This document shows positions 8,697 to 16,017 of a stretch of 16,373 nucleotides of DNA, piece after piece. How positions within the stretch are numbered: position 1 is the stretch's first letter; every line of letters begins with the position of its first letter. The stretch comes from UBA11540 sp045531755 (lineage in GTDB: Bacteria > Bacillota > Clostridia > Oscillospirales > Ruminococcaceae): the NCBI GenBank assembly GCA_045531755.1, contig JAZSEP010000057.1, forward strand, positions 1-16,373, in the 5' to 3' direction. The notes under the pieces were generated by a model. It was not told where the DNA came from and did no database searches. It worked only from the letters and a program-made list of their open reading frames with translations. The position numbers and the translations under genes are program-made.

Positions 8697-8723
8697 TTAG
8701 CACTCGATTTGTGAGAGTGCTAA
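8697..8723. promoter_or_regulatory. CIRCE operator (HrcA binding site)
   Basis: TTAGCACTC, nine bases, then GAGTGCTAA: an exact match to the CIRCE inverted repeat bound by the heat-shock repressor HrcA in Gram-positive bacteria. It lies just downstream of the groES -10 box, so bound HrcA should block initiation and the inverted repeat will also be in the 5' leader. hrcA is not in the window. Confidence 0.97.
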
Positions 8724-8766
8724 AACAAATAAGTCAATCCATCAAATATATACAGGAGGAAAAATT

Positions 8767-9051
8767 ATGACAATCAAACCATTGGCAGACAGAGTTGTTG
8801 TTAAAATGGCTGAGGTTGAAGAAACCACAAAAAGCGGAATTATCCTCACAGGCGCCGCTAAGGAAAAGCCTCAGGTGGCTGAGATAGTTGCAGTCGGCCC
8901 CGGCGGCATTGTTGACGGCGTTGAGGTTAAGATGTATCTTTCCGTTGGCGACAAGGTTCTCATCAGCAAGTATGCAGGTACTGAGGTTAAGCTCGACGGC
9001 GTTGATTACACTATCATCCGTCAGGCTGACGTTCTGGCTATTGTTGAATAA
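8767..9051 (+). CDS. groES: Co-chaperonin GroES
   Basis: The 94-residue 10-kDa co-chaperonin caps the GroEL chamber as a heptamer during ATP-driven folding in the cytoplasm. The family start MTIKPLADRVVVK and the mobile loop TTKSGIILTGAAKEKPQ (about residues 19-35) are clear, as are the conserved segments VAVGPG and VGDKVLISKYAGTEVK. Length is typical. AGGAGG at 8754-8759 lies 7 bases before the ATG. It is followed after 17 bases by groEL and controlled by CIRCE. Confidence 0.98.
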   Translation: MTIKPLADRVVVKMAEVEETTKSGIILTGAAKEKPQVAEIVAVGPGGIVDGVEVKMYLSVGDKVLISKYAGTEVKLDGVDYTIIRQADVLAIVE

Positions 9052-9068
9052 TTTTTGGAGGTAAGTTT

Positions 9069-10703
9069 ATGTCTAAAGAGATTATCTACGGCGAGGAAGC
9101 GCGCAAGGCGCTCCAGTCCGGTATTGACCAGCTGGCTGATACCGTTAAAATAACCCTTGGCCCCAAGGGCAGAAACGTTGTAATCGACAAAAAGTTCGGT
9201 TCTCCCCTCATCACAAACGACGGCGTTACCATTGCAAAGGAAATCGAGCTTGACGACGCATTTGAAAATATGGGCGCACAGCTCGTTAAAGAGGTTGCTA
9301 CAAAAACAAACGATGCAGCAGGCGACGGCACTACAACCGCTACGCTTCTTGCACAGGCACTCGTTCGTGAGGGAATGAAGAACATTGCCGCAGGCGCAAA
9401 CCCCATGGTTGTCAAAAAGGGTATTCAGGCGGCTGTTGACGTTGCAGTTAAGAGCGTTATTGAAAACTCCAAGAAGGTTTCCGGCTCTGCCGACATCGCA
9501 AGGGTTGCTACAGTTTCCGCAGGCGACGAAAGCATCGGTACTCTCATTGCAGAGGCTATGGAAAAGGTTACTGCAGACGGCGTTATCACTCTTGAAGAGT
9601 CCAAGACAGCCGAGACCTACTCCGAGGTTGTTGAGGGTATGCAGTTTGACCGCGGTTACATCTCTCCCTATATGGTAACCGACACCGACAAGATGGAAGC
9701 CGTTATTGACGACGCTTACATCCTTATCACAGACAAAAAGATTGCTTCCATTCAGGAAATCCTTCCCGTTCTGGAGCAGATTGTTCAGTCGGGCAAAAAG
9801 CTTGTTATCATCGCTGAGGACGTTGAGGGCGAGGCTATCGCTACACTTCTCGTAAACAAGCTCCGCGGAACGTTTACCTGCGTTGCAGTTAAGGCTCCCG
9901 GCTTTGGCGACAGAAGAAAAGAGATGCTCCGTGACATCGCAATACTCACAGGCGGTGAGGTTATCAGCTCCGACCTCGGTCTTGAGCTCAAAGATACTTC
10001 GATTATGCAGCTTGGCCGTGCAAGACAGGTCAGAATTTCCAAGGAAAACACCATCATTGTTGACGGCGCAGGAAACACACAGGAAATCAAGGACCGCATA
10101 GGTCAGATTAAGGCTCAGATTTCTGCTACAACCTCCGACTTTGACAGAGAGAAGCTTCAAGAAAGACTTGCAAAGCCCTCCGGCGGTGTTGCCGTTATCA
10201 AGGTTGGTGCTGCTACAGAGGTTGAGATGAGAGAAAAGAAGCTCCGCATCGAAGACGCCCTCTCCGCTACGAAGGCTGCTGTTGAGGAAGGAATCGTTGC
10301 AGGCGGCGGTACCGCTCTTATCAACGCTATTCCCGCTGTTGAAGCTCTCGTCAACACACTTGAGGGTGACGAAAAGACAGGTGCGAAGATTGTTCTCAAG
10401 GCTCTTGAGGAGCCTGTTCGTCAGATTGCCGCTAACGCAGGTCTTGAGGGTTCTGTAATCATCGACAAGATCAGAACAAGCGGTAAGGTTGGATACGGCT
10501 TCGATGCTTACAACGAGGTTTACGTTGATATGATTCCTGCCGGTATCGTTGATCCTACCAAGGTTACCCGTTCTGCTTTGCAGAATGCTGCTTCTGTTTC
10601 CGCTATGGTGCTCACAACCGAGTCCCTTATCGCAGACAAGAAGGAAGATACTCCCGCAATGCCTGCAATGCCCGCAGGTGGCGGAATGGGCGGAATGTAT
10701 TAA
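9069..10703 (+). CDS. groEL: Chaperonin GroEL
   Basis: The full-length 544-residue 60-kDa chaperonin forms the double heptameric ring that folds proteins with GroES. It starts with MSKEIIYGEEARKAL and contains ITLGPKGRNVV, the nucleotide-site DGTTTATLLAQA, and VAGGGTALI. It ends in the usual MPAGGGMGGMY tail. GGAGGT at 9057-9062 lies 6 bases upstream of the ATG. Residues 368-373 read AKPSGG where most bacterial GroELs have AKLAGG or AKLSGG, so a proline sits beside the hinge glycines. Otherwise the protein is ordinary. Large open frames on its opposite strand are shadows. Regulation should follow the shared CIRCE promoter, and a strong terminator follows. Confidence 0.98.
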   Translation: MSKEIIYGEEARKALQSGIDQLADTVKITLGPKGRNVVIDKKFGSPLITNDGVTIAKEIELDDAFENMGAQLVKEVATKTNDAAGDGTTTATLLAQALVREGMKNIAAGANPMVVKKGIQAAVDVAVKSVIENSKKVSGSADIARVATVSAGDESIGTLIAEAMEKVTADGVITLEESKTAETYSEVVEGMQFDRGYISPYMVTDTDKMEAVIDDAYILITDKKIASIQEILPVLEQIVQSGKKLVIIAEDVEGEAIATLLVNKLRGTFTCVAVKAPGFGDRRKEMLRDIAILTGGEVISSDLGLELKDTSIMQLGRARQVRISKENTIIVDGAGNTQEIKDRIGQIKAQISATTSDFDREKLQERLAKPSGGVAVIKVGAATEVEMREKKLRIEDALSATKAAVEEGIVAGGGTALINAIPAVEALVNTLEGDEKTGAKIVLKALEEPVRQIAANAGLEGSVIIDKIRTSGKVGYGFDAYNEVYVDMIPAGIVDPTKVTRSALQNAASVSAMVLTTESLIADKKEDTPAMPAMPAGGGMGGMY

Positions 10704-10728
10704 GATACAGCTTAAAACAAAACCACTT

Positions 10729-10762
10729 CTCCCCTGCGCCGAAAGGCACAGGGGAGTTTTTT
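10729..10762 (+). terminator. Intrinsic terminator of groES-groEL
   Basis: Arms CTCCCCTG (10729-10736) and CAGGGGAG (10749-10756) extend past one C/A mismatch into GCC/GGC around a GAAA tetraloop. Six T residues follow at 10757-10762. It starts about 25 bases after the groEL stop. Confidence 0.95.
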
Positions 10763-10810
10763 GTTGTATTCAAGGCGTCGAACAAGTGTTTAACCTTTAT
10801 CAGAAGAAGC

Positions 10811-10843
10811 TAAAAAAAGAGGATGCTCGTTTGAGCATCCTCT
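10811..10843 (-). terminator. Intrinsic terminator of the first secreted paralogue
   Basis: A perfect 11-bp stem (10818-10828 with 10833-10843) has a 4-base loop. On the minus strand it is followed by a T run opposite the A tract at 10812-10818. It lies about 40 bases beyond the stop of the gene at 10885-11946 and faces the groEL terminator. Confidence 0.93.
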
Positions 10844-10884
10844 ATAATTTGAAGCTTTATCGAATCTTAAACCTTACGGCTGAA

Positions 10885-11946
10885 TTACTTTACGATCTTC
10901 TTGGAAGCAACTGCTGCTACTGCCATAACTGCGATAGCTACAACTGCTGCTGCAGAGTTAGCACCTGTACCAGCGTTGGGCTTCTGAGTATCAGAAGGAG
11001 TTGTAGGGTTAACAGTGTGGTTGTCAGCTACGAATACGTATGTGCCAGCGTTTGTGAGGTTAAGAGTGAGTCTGTTTGTAGCAGGCTTAACTGCGAGGCC
11101 TTCAGCTACCTTTGCAACTGTTTCGCCATCGAACTTGTAAGCTGTTACGGAGAACTTATTGTTGAAATTGATCCATCCCATGTACTCGGTAAGGTCAACT
11201 ACGAGTTCAGGCTTGGAAGCAACGTTGCCGATGTTTACGTTATCGTTGATTGTTACGTAGAAAACGTCAGCCTTTGTGTTGCCGAGAGCCTTGAGAACTG
11301 CGTTCTCAGTAGCTGTATCTACAACATCGTTCTTGTCTTTGTCGAGTGTCCAGAGATTTACGTCAGCTTCTACTCCGAAGTAGATAGCAGCTGTAACGTT
11401 CATCTTTGTGTAGTCGCCTCTTGTAAGGGTCCATGTGTAGCCCTCGCCTGCGAATACGATCTTCTCGAAGTTAGCGGTCTTAAGTGCATTGTAGAGAGCT
11501 GCGTCGATACCGTTGTAGCCGTTCATGTCAACTGTTGCAACATTGTTTTTTGTGTCAACGAGAGAAGGATCAGCGTCTACCATTGCATATGTGAGAACTC
11601 CCTCGGGAGTAGGAGCAGGAGCAGCTGCAGGAGCAGTTACTTCTACTACATCGAACTTAACAGCGTTTTTGCCGTCTTTGTCAGCTACAACGATCTGTGT
11701 GATCTTGCCTGCTGTGCCAGCGGGAGCTGTTACGTTTACGTGTACAACGCCTTCAGCAACTACGGGCTCACCGAATACGAGAAGTCCGTTTGTGTCGGAA
11801 AGCTTAACACCGTTTGTGGTGTCGAAAGCAAATGTCATACCAACTGTCTTGCCAGCCTCGATTTTGGTGTTTTCAGCTGCGAAAGCTGTTACGCCGAGAG
11901 CGAGAACCATAGCGAGTACGAGAACTACAGAAAGAATCTTTTTCAT
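10885..11946 (-). CDS. Secreted cell-surface protein with sortase-like tail, paralogue 1
   Basis: I do not recognise a named family. The 353-residue product has a Sec signal peptide (MKKILSVVLVLAMVLALGVTAFA, cleavage near 23). An N-terminal beta-rich domain (about 24-110) is followed by an Ala/Pro linker near 112-122 and a second domain (about 125-300) containing WTLTRGDYTKMNVTAAIYFG. A Thr/Pro/Ser linker precedes the C-terminus. The last 30 residues start with NAGTG, then a hydrophobic Ala/Val stretch and KKIVK, the layout of an LPXTG-type anchoring signal with a variant motif. The ATG at 11946 is chosen because AGGAGG lies 9 bases upstream; a start at 11976 would bury the signal peptide. 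It is a clear paralogue of the next gene. Attachment to the wall is inferred, and no sortase is in the window. It has its own promoter and terminator. Confidence 0.8.
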   Translation of the reverse strand: MKKILSVVLVLAMVLALGVTAFAAENTKIEAGKTVGMTFAFDTTNGVKLSDTNGLLVFGEPVVAEGVVHVNVTAPAGTAGKITQIVVADKDGKNAVKFDVVEVTAPAAAPAPTPEGVLTYAMVDADPSLVDTKNNVATVDMNGYNGIDAALYNALKTANFEKIVFAGEGYTWTLTRGDYTKMNVTAAIYFGVEADVNLWTLDKDKNDVVDTATENAVLKALGNTKADVFYVTINDNVNIGNVASKPELVVDLTEYMGWINFNNKFSVTAYKFDGETVAKVAEGLAVKPATNRLTLNLTNAGTYVFVADNHTVNPTTPSDTQKPNAGTGANSAAAVVAIAVMAVAAVASKKIVK

Positions 11947-12007
11947 TATGATTTTCCTCCTAAAATTATTTACCATATTTTATGGTGTGTTTTTGTTTTA
12001 CAACTTA

Positions 12008-12037
12008 ATTATAACACATAAATTTCAAAATGCAATA
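12008..12037 (-). promoter_or_regulatory. Promoter of secreted paralogue 1
   Basis: On the minus strand TTGCAT (12035-12030), a 16-base spacer, then TATAAT (12013-12008) with an upstream TGT, an extended -10 element. The leader is about 55 bases. The -35 region TATTGCATTTTG (12037-12026) differs by one base from that of paralogue 2. Confidence 0.8.
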
Positions 12038-12048
12038 CTTTTTTGAAA

Positions 12049-12064
12049 TTTTTTTGTAACTTTT
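12049..12064. repeat. 16-bp direct repeat, copy 1, upstream of the paralogue 1 promoter
   Basis: TTTTTTTGTAACTTTT on the plus strand occurs here and, identically, at 12121-12136. This copy is about 13 bases upstream of the -35 box. It could be an activator or UP-like site. The low-complexity T runs make part of the match cheap, but the shared GTAAC core is not. Confidence 0.6.
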
Positions 12065-12095
12065 TTCAAGAAATTTTGAGAAGTGGCTTGCAGAG

Positions 12096-12148
12096 CCGTT
12101 TTTCAGGCGAAAAAATTTTATTTTTTTGTAACTTTTCTTGAAAAACGG
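12096..12148. repeat. Inverted repeat with 10-bp arms
   Basis: CCGTTTTTCA (12096-12105) and TGAAAAACGG (12139-12148) are exact reverse complements separated by 33 AT-rich bases. The second copy of the 16-bp direct repeat lies inside. The role is unknown. It sits about 60-115 bases upstream of the paralogue 1 -35 box. Confidence 0.5.
12121..12136. repeat. 16-bp direct repeat, copy 2
   Basis: Identical to 12049-12064, with starts 72 bases apart (about seven helical turns), so both copies would face the same side of the DNA. Confidence 0.6.
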
Positions 12149-12186
12149 GGGTTTTAGGAGCAAAATCGGGCTGAAAATGAAGCACG

Positions 12187-12213
12187 GCCCCGAATTTGTA
12201 ACAAATTCGGGGC
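12187..12213. terminator. Strong hairpin downstream of secreted paralogue 2
   Basis: A perfect 12-bp stem (GCCCCGAATTTG, 12187-12198; CAAATTCGGGGC, 12202-12213) closes a 3-base loop. It lies 64 bases beyond the stop of the minus-strand gene at 12278, where a terminator is expected. However, the T run (GGGGGTTTTT) follows it on the plus strand; on the minus strand no T run follows directly. It may end transcription inefficiently, protect the mRNA 3' end, or stop plus-strand transcripts. Confidence 0.55.
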
Positions 12214-12277
12214 GGGGGTTTTTGGTTGAATTAAATCGATTTTCCGACAGTCGCTTTATACATTATTATATATAGCG

Positions 12278-13354
12278 TTATTTTGCAAGTTTTTTGAGTG
12301 CTACTGCTGCACCTGCCATCACCACGAGTGCAGTTGCCGCTGCGGCAGAGTTTGCACCTGTGCCGGCGTTGGGCTTCTGGTTGCTGCCGTTACCGCTTGA
12401 AGAGCCCTGAAGGTTTACCCATGTGTTAGAGTCTACGAACACGTAGGTTCCTGCTTTTGTGAGGTTGAGGCTCATTCTGCCTGTAGAGGGCTTGATGGAA
12501 AGATTCTCTGCTACCTTTGTTGCGGTTTCGCCGTTGAAGCTATATGCTTTTACGGAGAAGATGTTGTTATAGTCGAGCCAGGAATCTGCAACCTTAATAA
12601 CAAGCTCGGGCTTGGAGGCTACGTTGGAGATGTTGCAATGGCTATCGATTGTTACGTAGAAGGGGTCTGCCTTTGTATTGCCGAGTGCCTTGAGAACCTT
12701 ATTCTCTGTTTCCTCGTCTCTTACTACCTTACCGTCTACTACTTTAGTGAGCATTGTGCTTGACTCTACTCCGAAGTAGATGGAAGCCGTAACATTCATC
12801 TTTGTGTAGTCGCCTCTTGTGAGGGTCCAGCTTGAACCGTTTTCAAGAACGAGGACGATTTTGTCGTAGTTCTGATTCTTGAGCTGATTGTAGACCCCTG
12901 CGGCAATACCTGTATAGCCATTGAGAGTTACGGTTGCCACGTTGTCCTTTACGGAAAGTGCCTCTTCGAGCTTCTCGACGGGAAGTACTTCGGGGTCAAC
13001 GGGCTTCGGAGGCTGTGCAGGTGCGGCAACAGTTACCACGTACTCCTCGGTGTTTCCTCCGATGATTTTGTTGTTGTTGTCTTTTACAACAATTTTTGTG
13101 ATTTTGCCTGCGGTCTTCTCGGGTGCTGTGATATTAACCGCTACCTGCGTGTCGTTTATTATGATGGGCTCGGAAAATTTAAGTATGCCGTTTGCATCTG
13201 TAACCTTTACGCCGTCCTTTGTAGTATCAACTGTAATTGTGATACCGATGGTTTCGCCTTCCTTGATCTCAATTCCAGTGTTGTCTGCAAAAGCCGCGGT
13301 GCCGAGTGTGAGTATCATGGAAAGCACAACAACTGCTGAAATAAGCTTTCTCAT
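12278..13354 (-). CDS. Secreted cell-surface protein with sortase-like tail, paralogue 2
   Basis: This 358-residue paralogue of the preceding surface protein has the same order of parts. A signal peptide (MRKLISAVVVLSMILTLGTAAFA, cleavage near 23) leads into a beta-rich N-terminal domain with the shared TAGKITKIVV. A Pro-containing linker with PAQPPKPVDPE follows, then a second domain with the shared WTLTRGDYTKMNVTASIYFG, NTKADPFYVTI and NVASKPELVI. The linker here, with GSSSGNGSNQ, is Ser/Gly/Asn-rich instead of Thr/Pro-rich. The last 30 residues start with NAGTGANSAAA and end in KKLAK. The ATG at 13354 has AGGAGG 9 bases upstream; the longer frame beginning at 13480 would touch the clpC stop and hide the signal peptide. 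No terminator is seen between clpC and this gene, so readthrough may add to its own promoter. Function is unknown. Confidence 0.8.
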   Translation of the reverse strand: MRKLISAVVVLSMILTLGTAAFADNTGIEIKEGETIGITITVDTTKDGVKVTDANGILKFSEPIIINDTQVAVNITAPEKTAGKITKIVVKDNNNKIIGGNTEEYVVTVAAPAQPPKPVDPEVLPVEKLEEALSVKDNVATVTLNGYTGIAAGVYNQLKNQNYDKIVLVLENGSSWTLTRGDYTKMNVTASIYFGVESSTMLTKVVDGKVVRDEETENKVLKALGNTKADPFYVTIDSHCNISNVASKPELVIKVADSWLDYNNIFSVKAYSFNGETATKVAENLSIKPSTGRMSLNLTKAGTYVFVDSNTWVNLQGSSSGNGSNQKPNAGTGANSAAAATALVVMAGAAVALKKLAK

Positions 13355-13421
13355 TGTTGCTTTCCTCCTAAAAATATTTTTGTGCCGCAAATCGTCGGTG
13401 CGATTTTTGACTACGGGATTT

Positions 13422-13452
13422 ATTATAGCAACGTGAAAAGCAAAACGCAATA
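13422..13452 (-). promoter_or_regulatory. Promoter of secreted paralogue 2
   Basis: On the minus strand TTGCGT (13450-13445), a 17-base spacer, then TATAAT (13427-13422) with an upstream TGC, an extended -10 element. It lies just beyond the clpC stop. The leader is about 60 bases. Confidence 0.82.
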
Positions 13453-13479
13453 GTTTTTTGTTAATTACCAATAATTTCA

Positions 13480-15900
13480 CTAAGTGGAAAAATGAAACTT
13501 TTGACCGTCGTAAGAGCAGGTCAGTTTTTTGGGACCGTCGTTTTTTTCACCTAATATAATATCTGTAAGGGGGTCCTCTATTTCGGTTTGTATTGCTCTG
13601 CGCAGCGGGCGCGCGCCGTATCGCTCGTCAAAGCCTTTTTTGGATATCTCTTCGACGGCGGTCGGGTCGAAGGTGAGCTCGATACCTATCTTTTCGGCGC
13701 GCGCCGACAGGGCTTTGAGCAGTTTTTTTGCAATTTGTTTTATCTCGGGTTGGGTGAGCTTTTTGAAAACGACGGTTTCGTCAACGCGGTTTAAAAACTC
13801 GGGGCGGAAGGTTTTTCTGAGCTCGGAGAATATCTCCCGTTTCATCTCGTCGTTTTGCAAATCTGCGGTATTAAAGCCGAGGTTCTTTTTTTCCGTGAGC
13901 TTTTTCGCGCCTATATTCGAGGTCATTATTATGATACAGTTTTTAAAATCCGCTTTTCTGCCCTGTGAATCGGTGAGAGTGCCGTCCTCCAGAACCTGCA
14001 AAAGCAGGTCGTAGACTTCGGGGTGTGCTTTTTCTATCTCGTCAAACAGCACCACGCTGTAGGGGTTGCGGCGGATTTTTTCGGTGAGTTGCCCTGCTTC
14101 CTCAAAGCCGACGTAGCCCGGAGGCGAGCCGATGAGCTTTGATACCGATTGCTTTTCCATATACTCGGACATATCGAGCTTTATTATCGCCTGTTCATCC
14201 GAAAACAAAGCCTCGGCAAGACTTTTGCAGAGCTCGGTTTTGCCGACCCCCGTGGGCCCCAGAAAGATAAACGAGCCTATCGGGCGCGTTTCGTCCTTAA
14301 GTCCCACGCGGCTTCGGCGGATTGCTCTTGCCACAGCAGAGACCGCCTCGTGCTGTCCTATCACGCGCTCATGCAGCTTCTGTTCGAGATTTTTGAGTCT
14401 TAGGTTTTCGTCCTCGCTGAGCTTATTGACGGGGATACCCGTAGATTGCGACACCACCTCGGCTATATCGTCGGCGGTGAGCTTTCTTTCGATGCGGTTT
14501 TTGTTTTCCATTCGTTTTTGTTGAAGCTTTTGAGTGAGCTCCGCTTCCCTATCGCGAAAGCTTGCCGCTCTTTCAAAATCCTGCGAATTTATCGCGACCT
14601 GTTTTTCGACCGTTACCTTTTTTATCTCGTCCTCGAGGTGTTTTACCGTTTCGGGCGAGGCGGTGGTTTTCATTCTGAGCCTTGACGCGCCCTCGTCAAT
14701 GAGGTCAATGGCTTTATCGGGAAAAAATCTGTCGGTTATATATCTTTCGGACATCTGCACAGCCGCGTGTATTGCCTCGTCGGTTATCTTCACTCCGTGG
14801 TGTGCCTCGTATCTGTCGCGAAGTCCTCGCAGAATTTCCTCAGTTGCTTCGGAGGTGGGTTCCTTGACGGTGACGGTTTGAAAACGTCTTTCGAGCGCGG
14901 CGTCCTTTTCAATGTATTTTCTGTATTCATTCAGCGTGGTCGCGCCCACAAGTCTTATTTCGCCCCTTGCAAGCGGCGGTTTTAGTATATTTGCGGCATC
15001 TATTGCGCCCTCCGCCGCGCCGGCGCCGAGTATGGTGTGGATTTCATCTATAAAAAGGATTATATTTTTTGCGCGTTTGACCTCTTCGATACAATTTTTC
15101 ACGCGGTCCTCAAAGTCGCCTCTATACTTCGTTCCTGCCACCATTGACGGAATATCAATAGTCACGAGTCTTTTGTTTTTCAGGTCGTCGGGCACCTGTC
15201 CTGCGACTATCCTTTGGGCAAGTCCCTCGGCTATGGCGGTTTTTCCGACACCTGCATCGCCGATAAGGCACGGGTTGTTTTTTGTACGGCGTGAGAGAAT
15301 CTGTATCGTTCTTTCTATCTCGGGGGCTCTTCCGATTACTGGGTCGAGCGTTCCGCGACGCGCAAGGGCTGTTAGGTCCTTGCCGTATTTCGCAACGAGC
15401 GCAGAGTTCTTTTTATTCTGCTCGTTTTTGGAAGGCGGAGCATCGTCGGAAAACGGAAAATTACTGCAGACGCGTTCCATACATCTCTCATAGACCTCGC
15501 CCGTATCAACTCCCGATTCCTTTAAAAAGTGCACGGCGTAGCTCTCGTTTTCCTTTATCATCGCCATCAGAATATGTTCACAACCGATATAGTTGTGCCC
15601 AAGCAGGCTCGCCTCACCCACCGCCATTTCGAGTATGCGTTTGCTTTTTGGTGTGAAATCGTGGGGACTAAGCTGTGATTCGGCGCCTCTGCCGACCGTT
15701 TCAGTCAAAATGTTCTCTATCTTTTCAGGGAAAATTCCAAAGCCGTTTAATATCGTATATGCAATCGAGGTTTCCTCGCGCAGAAGCCCTATCAAAATAT
15801 GCTCCGAACCCACGTAGGTATGCCCTAATCTACCTGCCGTTCCTATGGCAAGATTCAGCGCCTCGTTAGCCTTCTGGGTGAAGCCCTTGAAGTTGAACAT
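13480..15900 (-). CDS. clpC: ATP-dependent Clp protease ATP-binding subunit ClpC
   Basis: An 806-residue Hsp100 unfoldase that feeds substrates to ClpP. Two Clp_N repeats occupy about 1-140. AAA domain 1 has Walker A GDAGVGKT at 214-221 and Walker B ILFIDE near 282-286. A short middle domain with a UVR-like coiled coil (about 423-458) marks ClpC rather than ClpB. AAA domain 2 has GPTGVGKT at 548-555, VLFDEI at 617-622 and pore loop GYVGFEE. LGF at 674-676 matches the ClpP-docking tripeptide. The ATG at 15900 gives the family-like MFNFKGFTQKA with AAAGGA about 10 bases upstream; a GTG at 15909 is the alternative. ctsR, mcsA and mcsB, often upstream of clpC, are absent: a divergent small gene lies there instead. 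No CtsR-type heptad repeat was recognised. Confidence 0.95.
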   Translation of the reverse strand: MFNFKGFTQKANEALNLAIGTAGRLGHTYVGSEHILIGLLREETSIAYTILNGFGIFPEKIENILTETVGRGAESQLSPHDFTPKSKRILEMAVGEASLLGHNYIGCEHILMAMIKENESYAVHFLKESGVDTGEVYERCMERVCSNFPFSDDAPPSKNEQNKKNSALVAKYGKDLTALARRGTLDPVIGRAPEIERTIQILSRRTKNNPCLIGDAGVGKTAIAEGLAQRIVAGQVPDDLKNKRLVTIDIPSMVAGTKYRGDFEDRVKNCIEEVKRAKNIILFIDEIHTILGAGAAEGAIDAANILKPPLARGEIRLVGATTLNEYRKYIEKDAALERRFQTVTVKEPTSEATEEILRGLRDRYEAHHGVKITDEAIHAAVQMSERYITDRFFPDKAIDLIDEGASRLRMKTTASPETVKHLEDEIKKVTVEKQVAINSQDFERAASFRDREAELTQKLQQKRMENKNRIERKLTADDIAEVVSQSTGIPVNKLSEDENLRLKNLEQKLHERVIGQHEAVSAVARAIRRSRVGLKDETRPIGSFIFLGPTGVGKTELCKSLAEALFSDEQAIIKLDMSEYMEKQSVSKLIGSPPGYVGFEEAGQLTEKIRRNPYSVVLFDEIEKAHPEVYDLLLQVLEDGTLTDSQGRKADFKNCIIIMTSNIGAKKLTEKKNLGFNTADLQNDEMKREIFSELRKTFRPEFLNRVDETVVFKKLTQPEIKQIAKKLLKALSARAEKIGIELTFDPTAVEEISKKGFDERYGARPLRRAIQTEIEDPLTDIILGEKNDGPKKLTCSYDGQKFHFST

Positions 15901-16017
15901 CTTCCTCACATCCTTTTATATGATTTTGGACGGTTTTCCTGAAAAAATTCTGTAACACTTATTTTCCGTTTAACATATTATATGGTGTACCCCAAATTTC
16001 AAAGGAGGCAACATATT

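Noticed and set aside
9021..10160. A 379-codon minus-strand open frame inside groEL.
   Set aside because: It is a shadow of the biased groEL codons: no ribosome site, Cys/Asn-rich composition and no recognisable motif.
10549..12021. A 490-codon plus-strand open frame overlapping the groEL end and antisense to secreted paralogue 1.
   Set aside because: It runs through two terminators, is extremely Cys/Val/Ser-rich with no domain, and lies opposite a gene with a signal peptide, promoter and ribosome site.
13453..13479. A near-palindrome (TTGTTAATTACCAA) just after the clpC stop as a terminator.
   Set aside because: The stem is short, AT-rich and imperfect, with no T run on the minus strand.
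15951..15982. Possible promoters for the Cys-rich gene (TATTAT at 15976-15981) and for clpC (TATAAT on minus at 15982-15977).
   Set aside because: No -35 element lies at an acceptable spacing on either strand: about 19 bases to a poor match on plus and 14 bases on minus. It is too weak to list as a feature.
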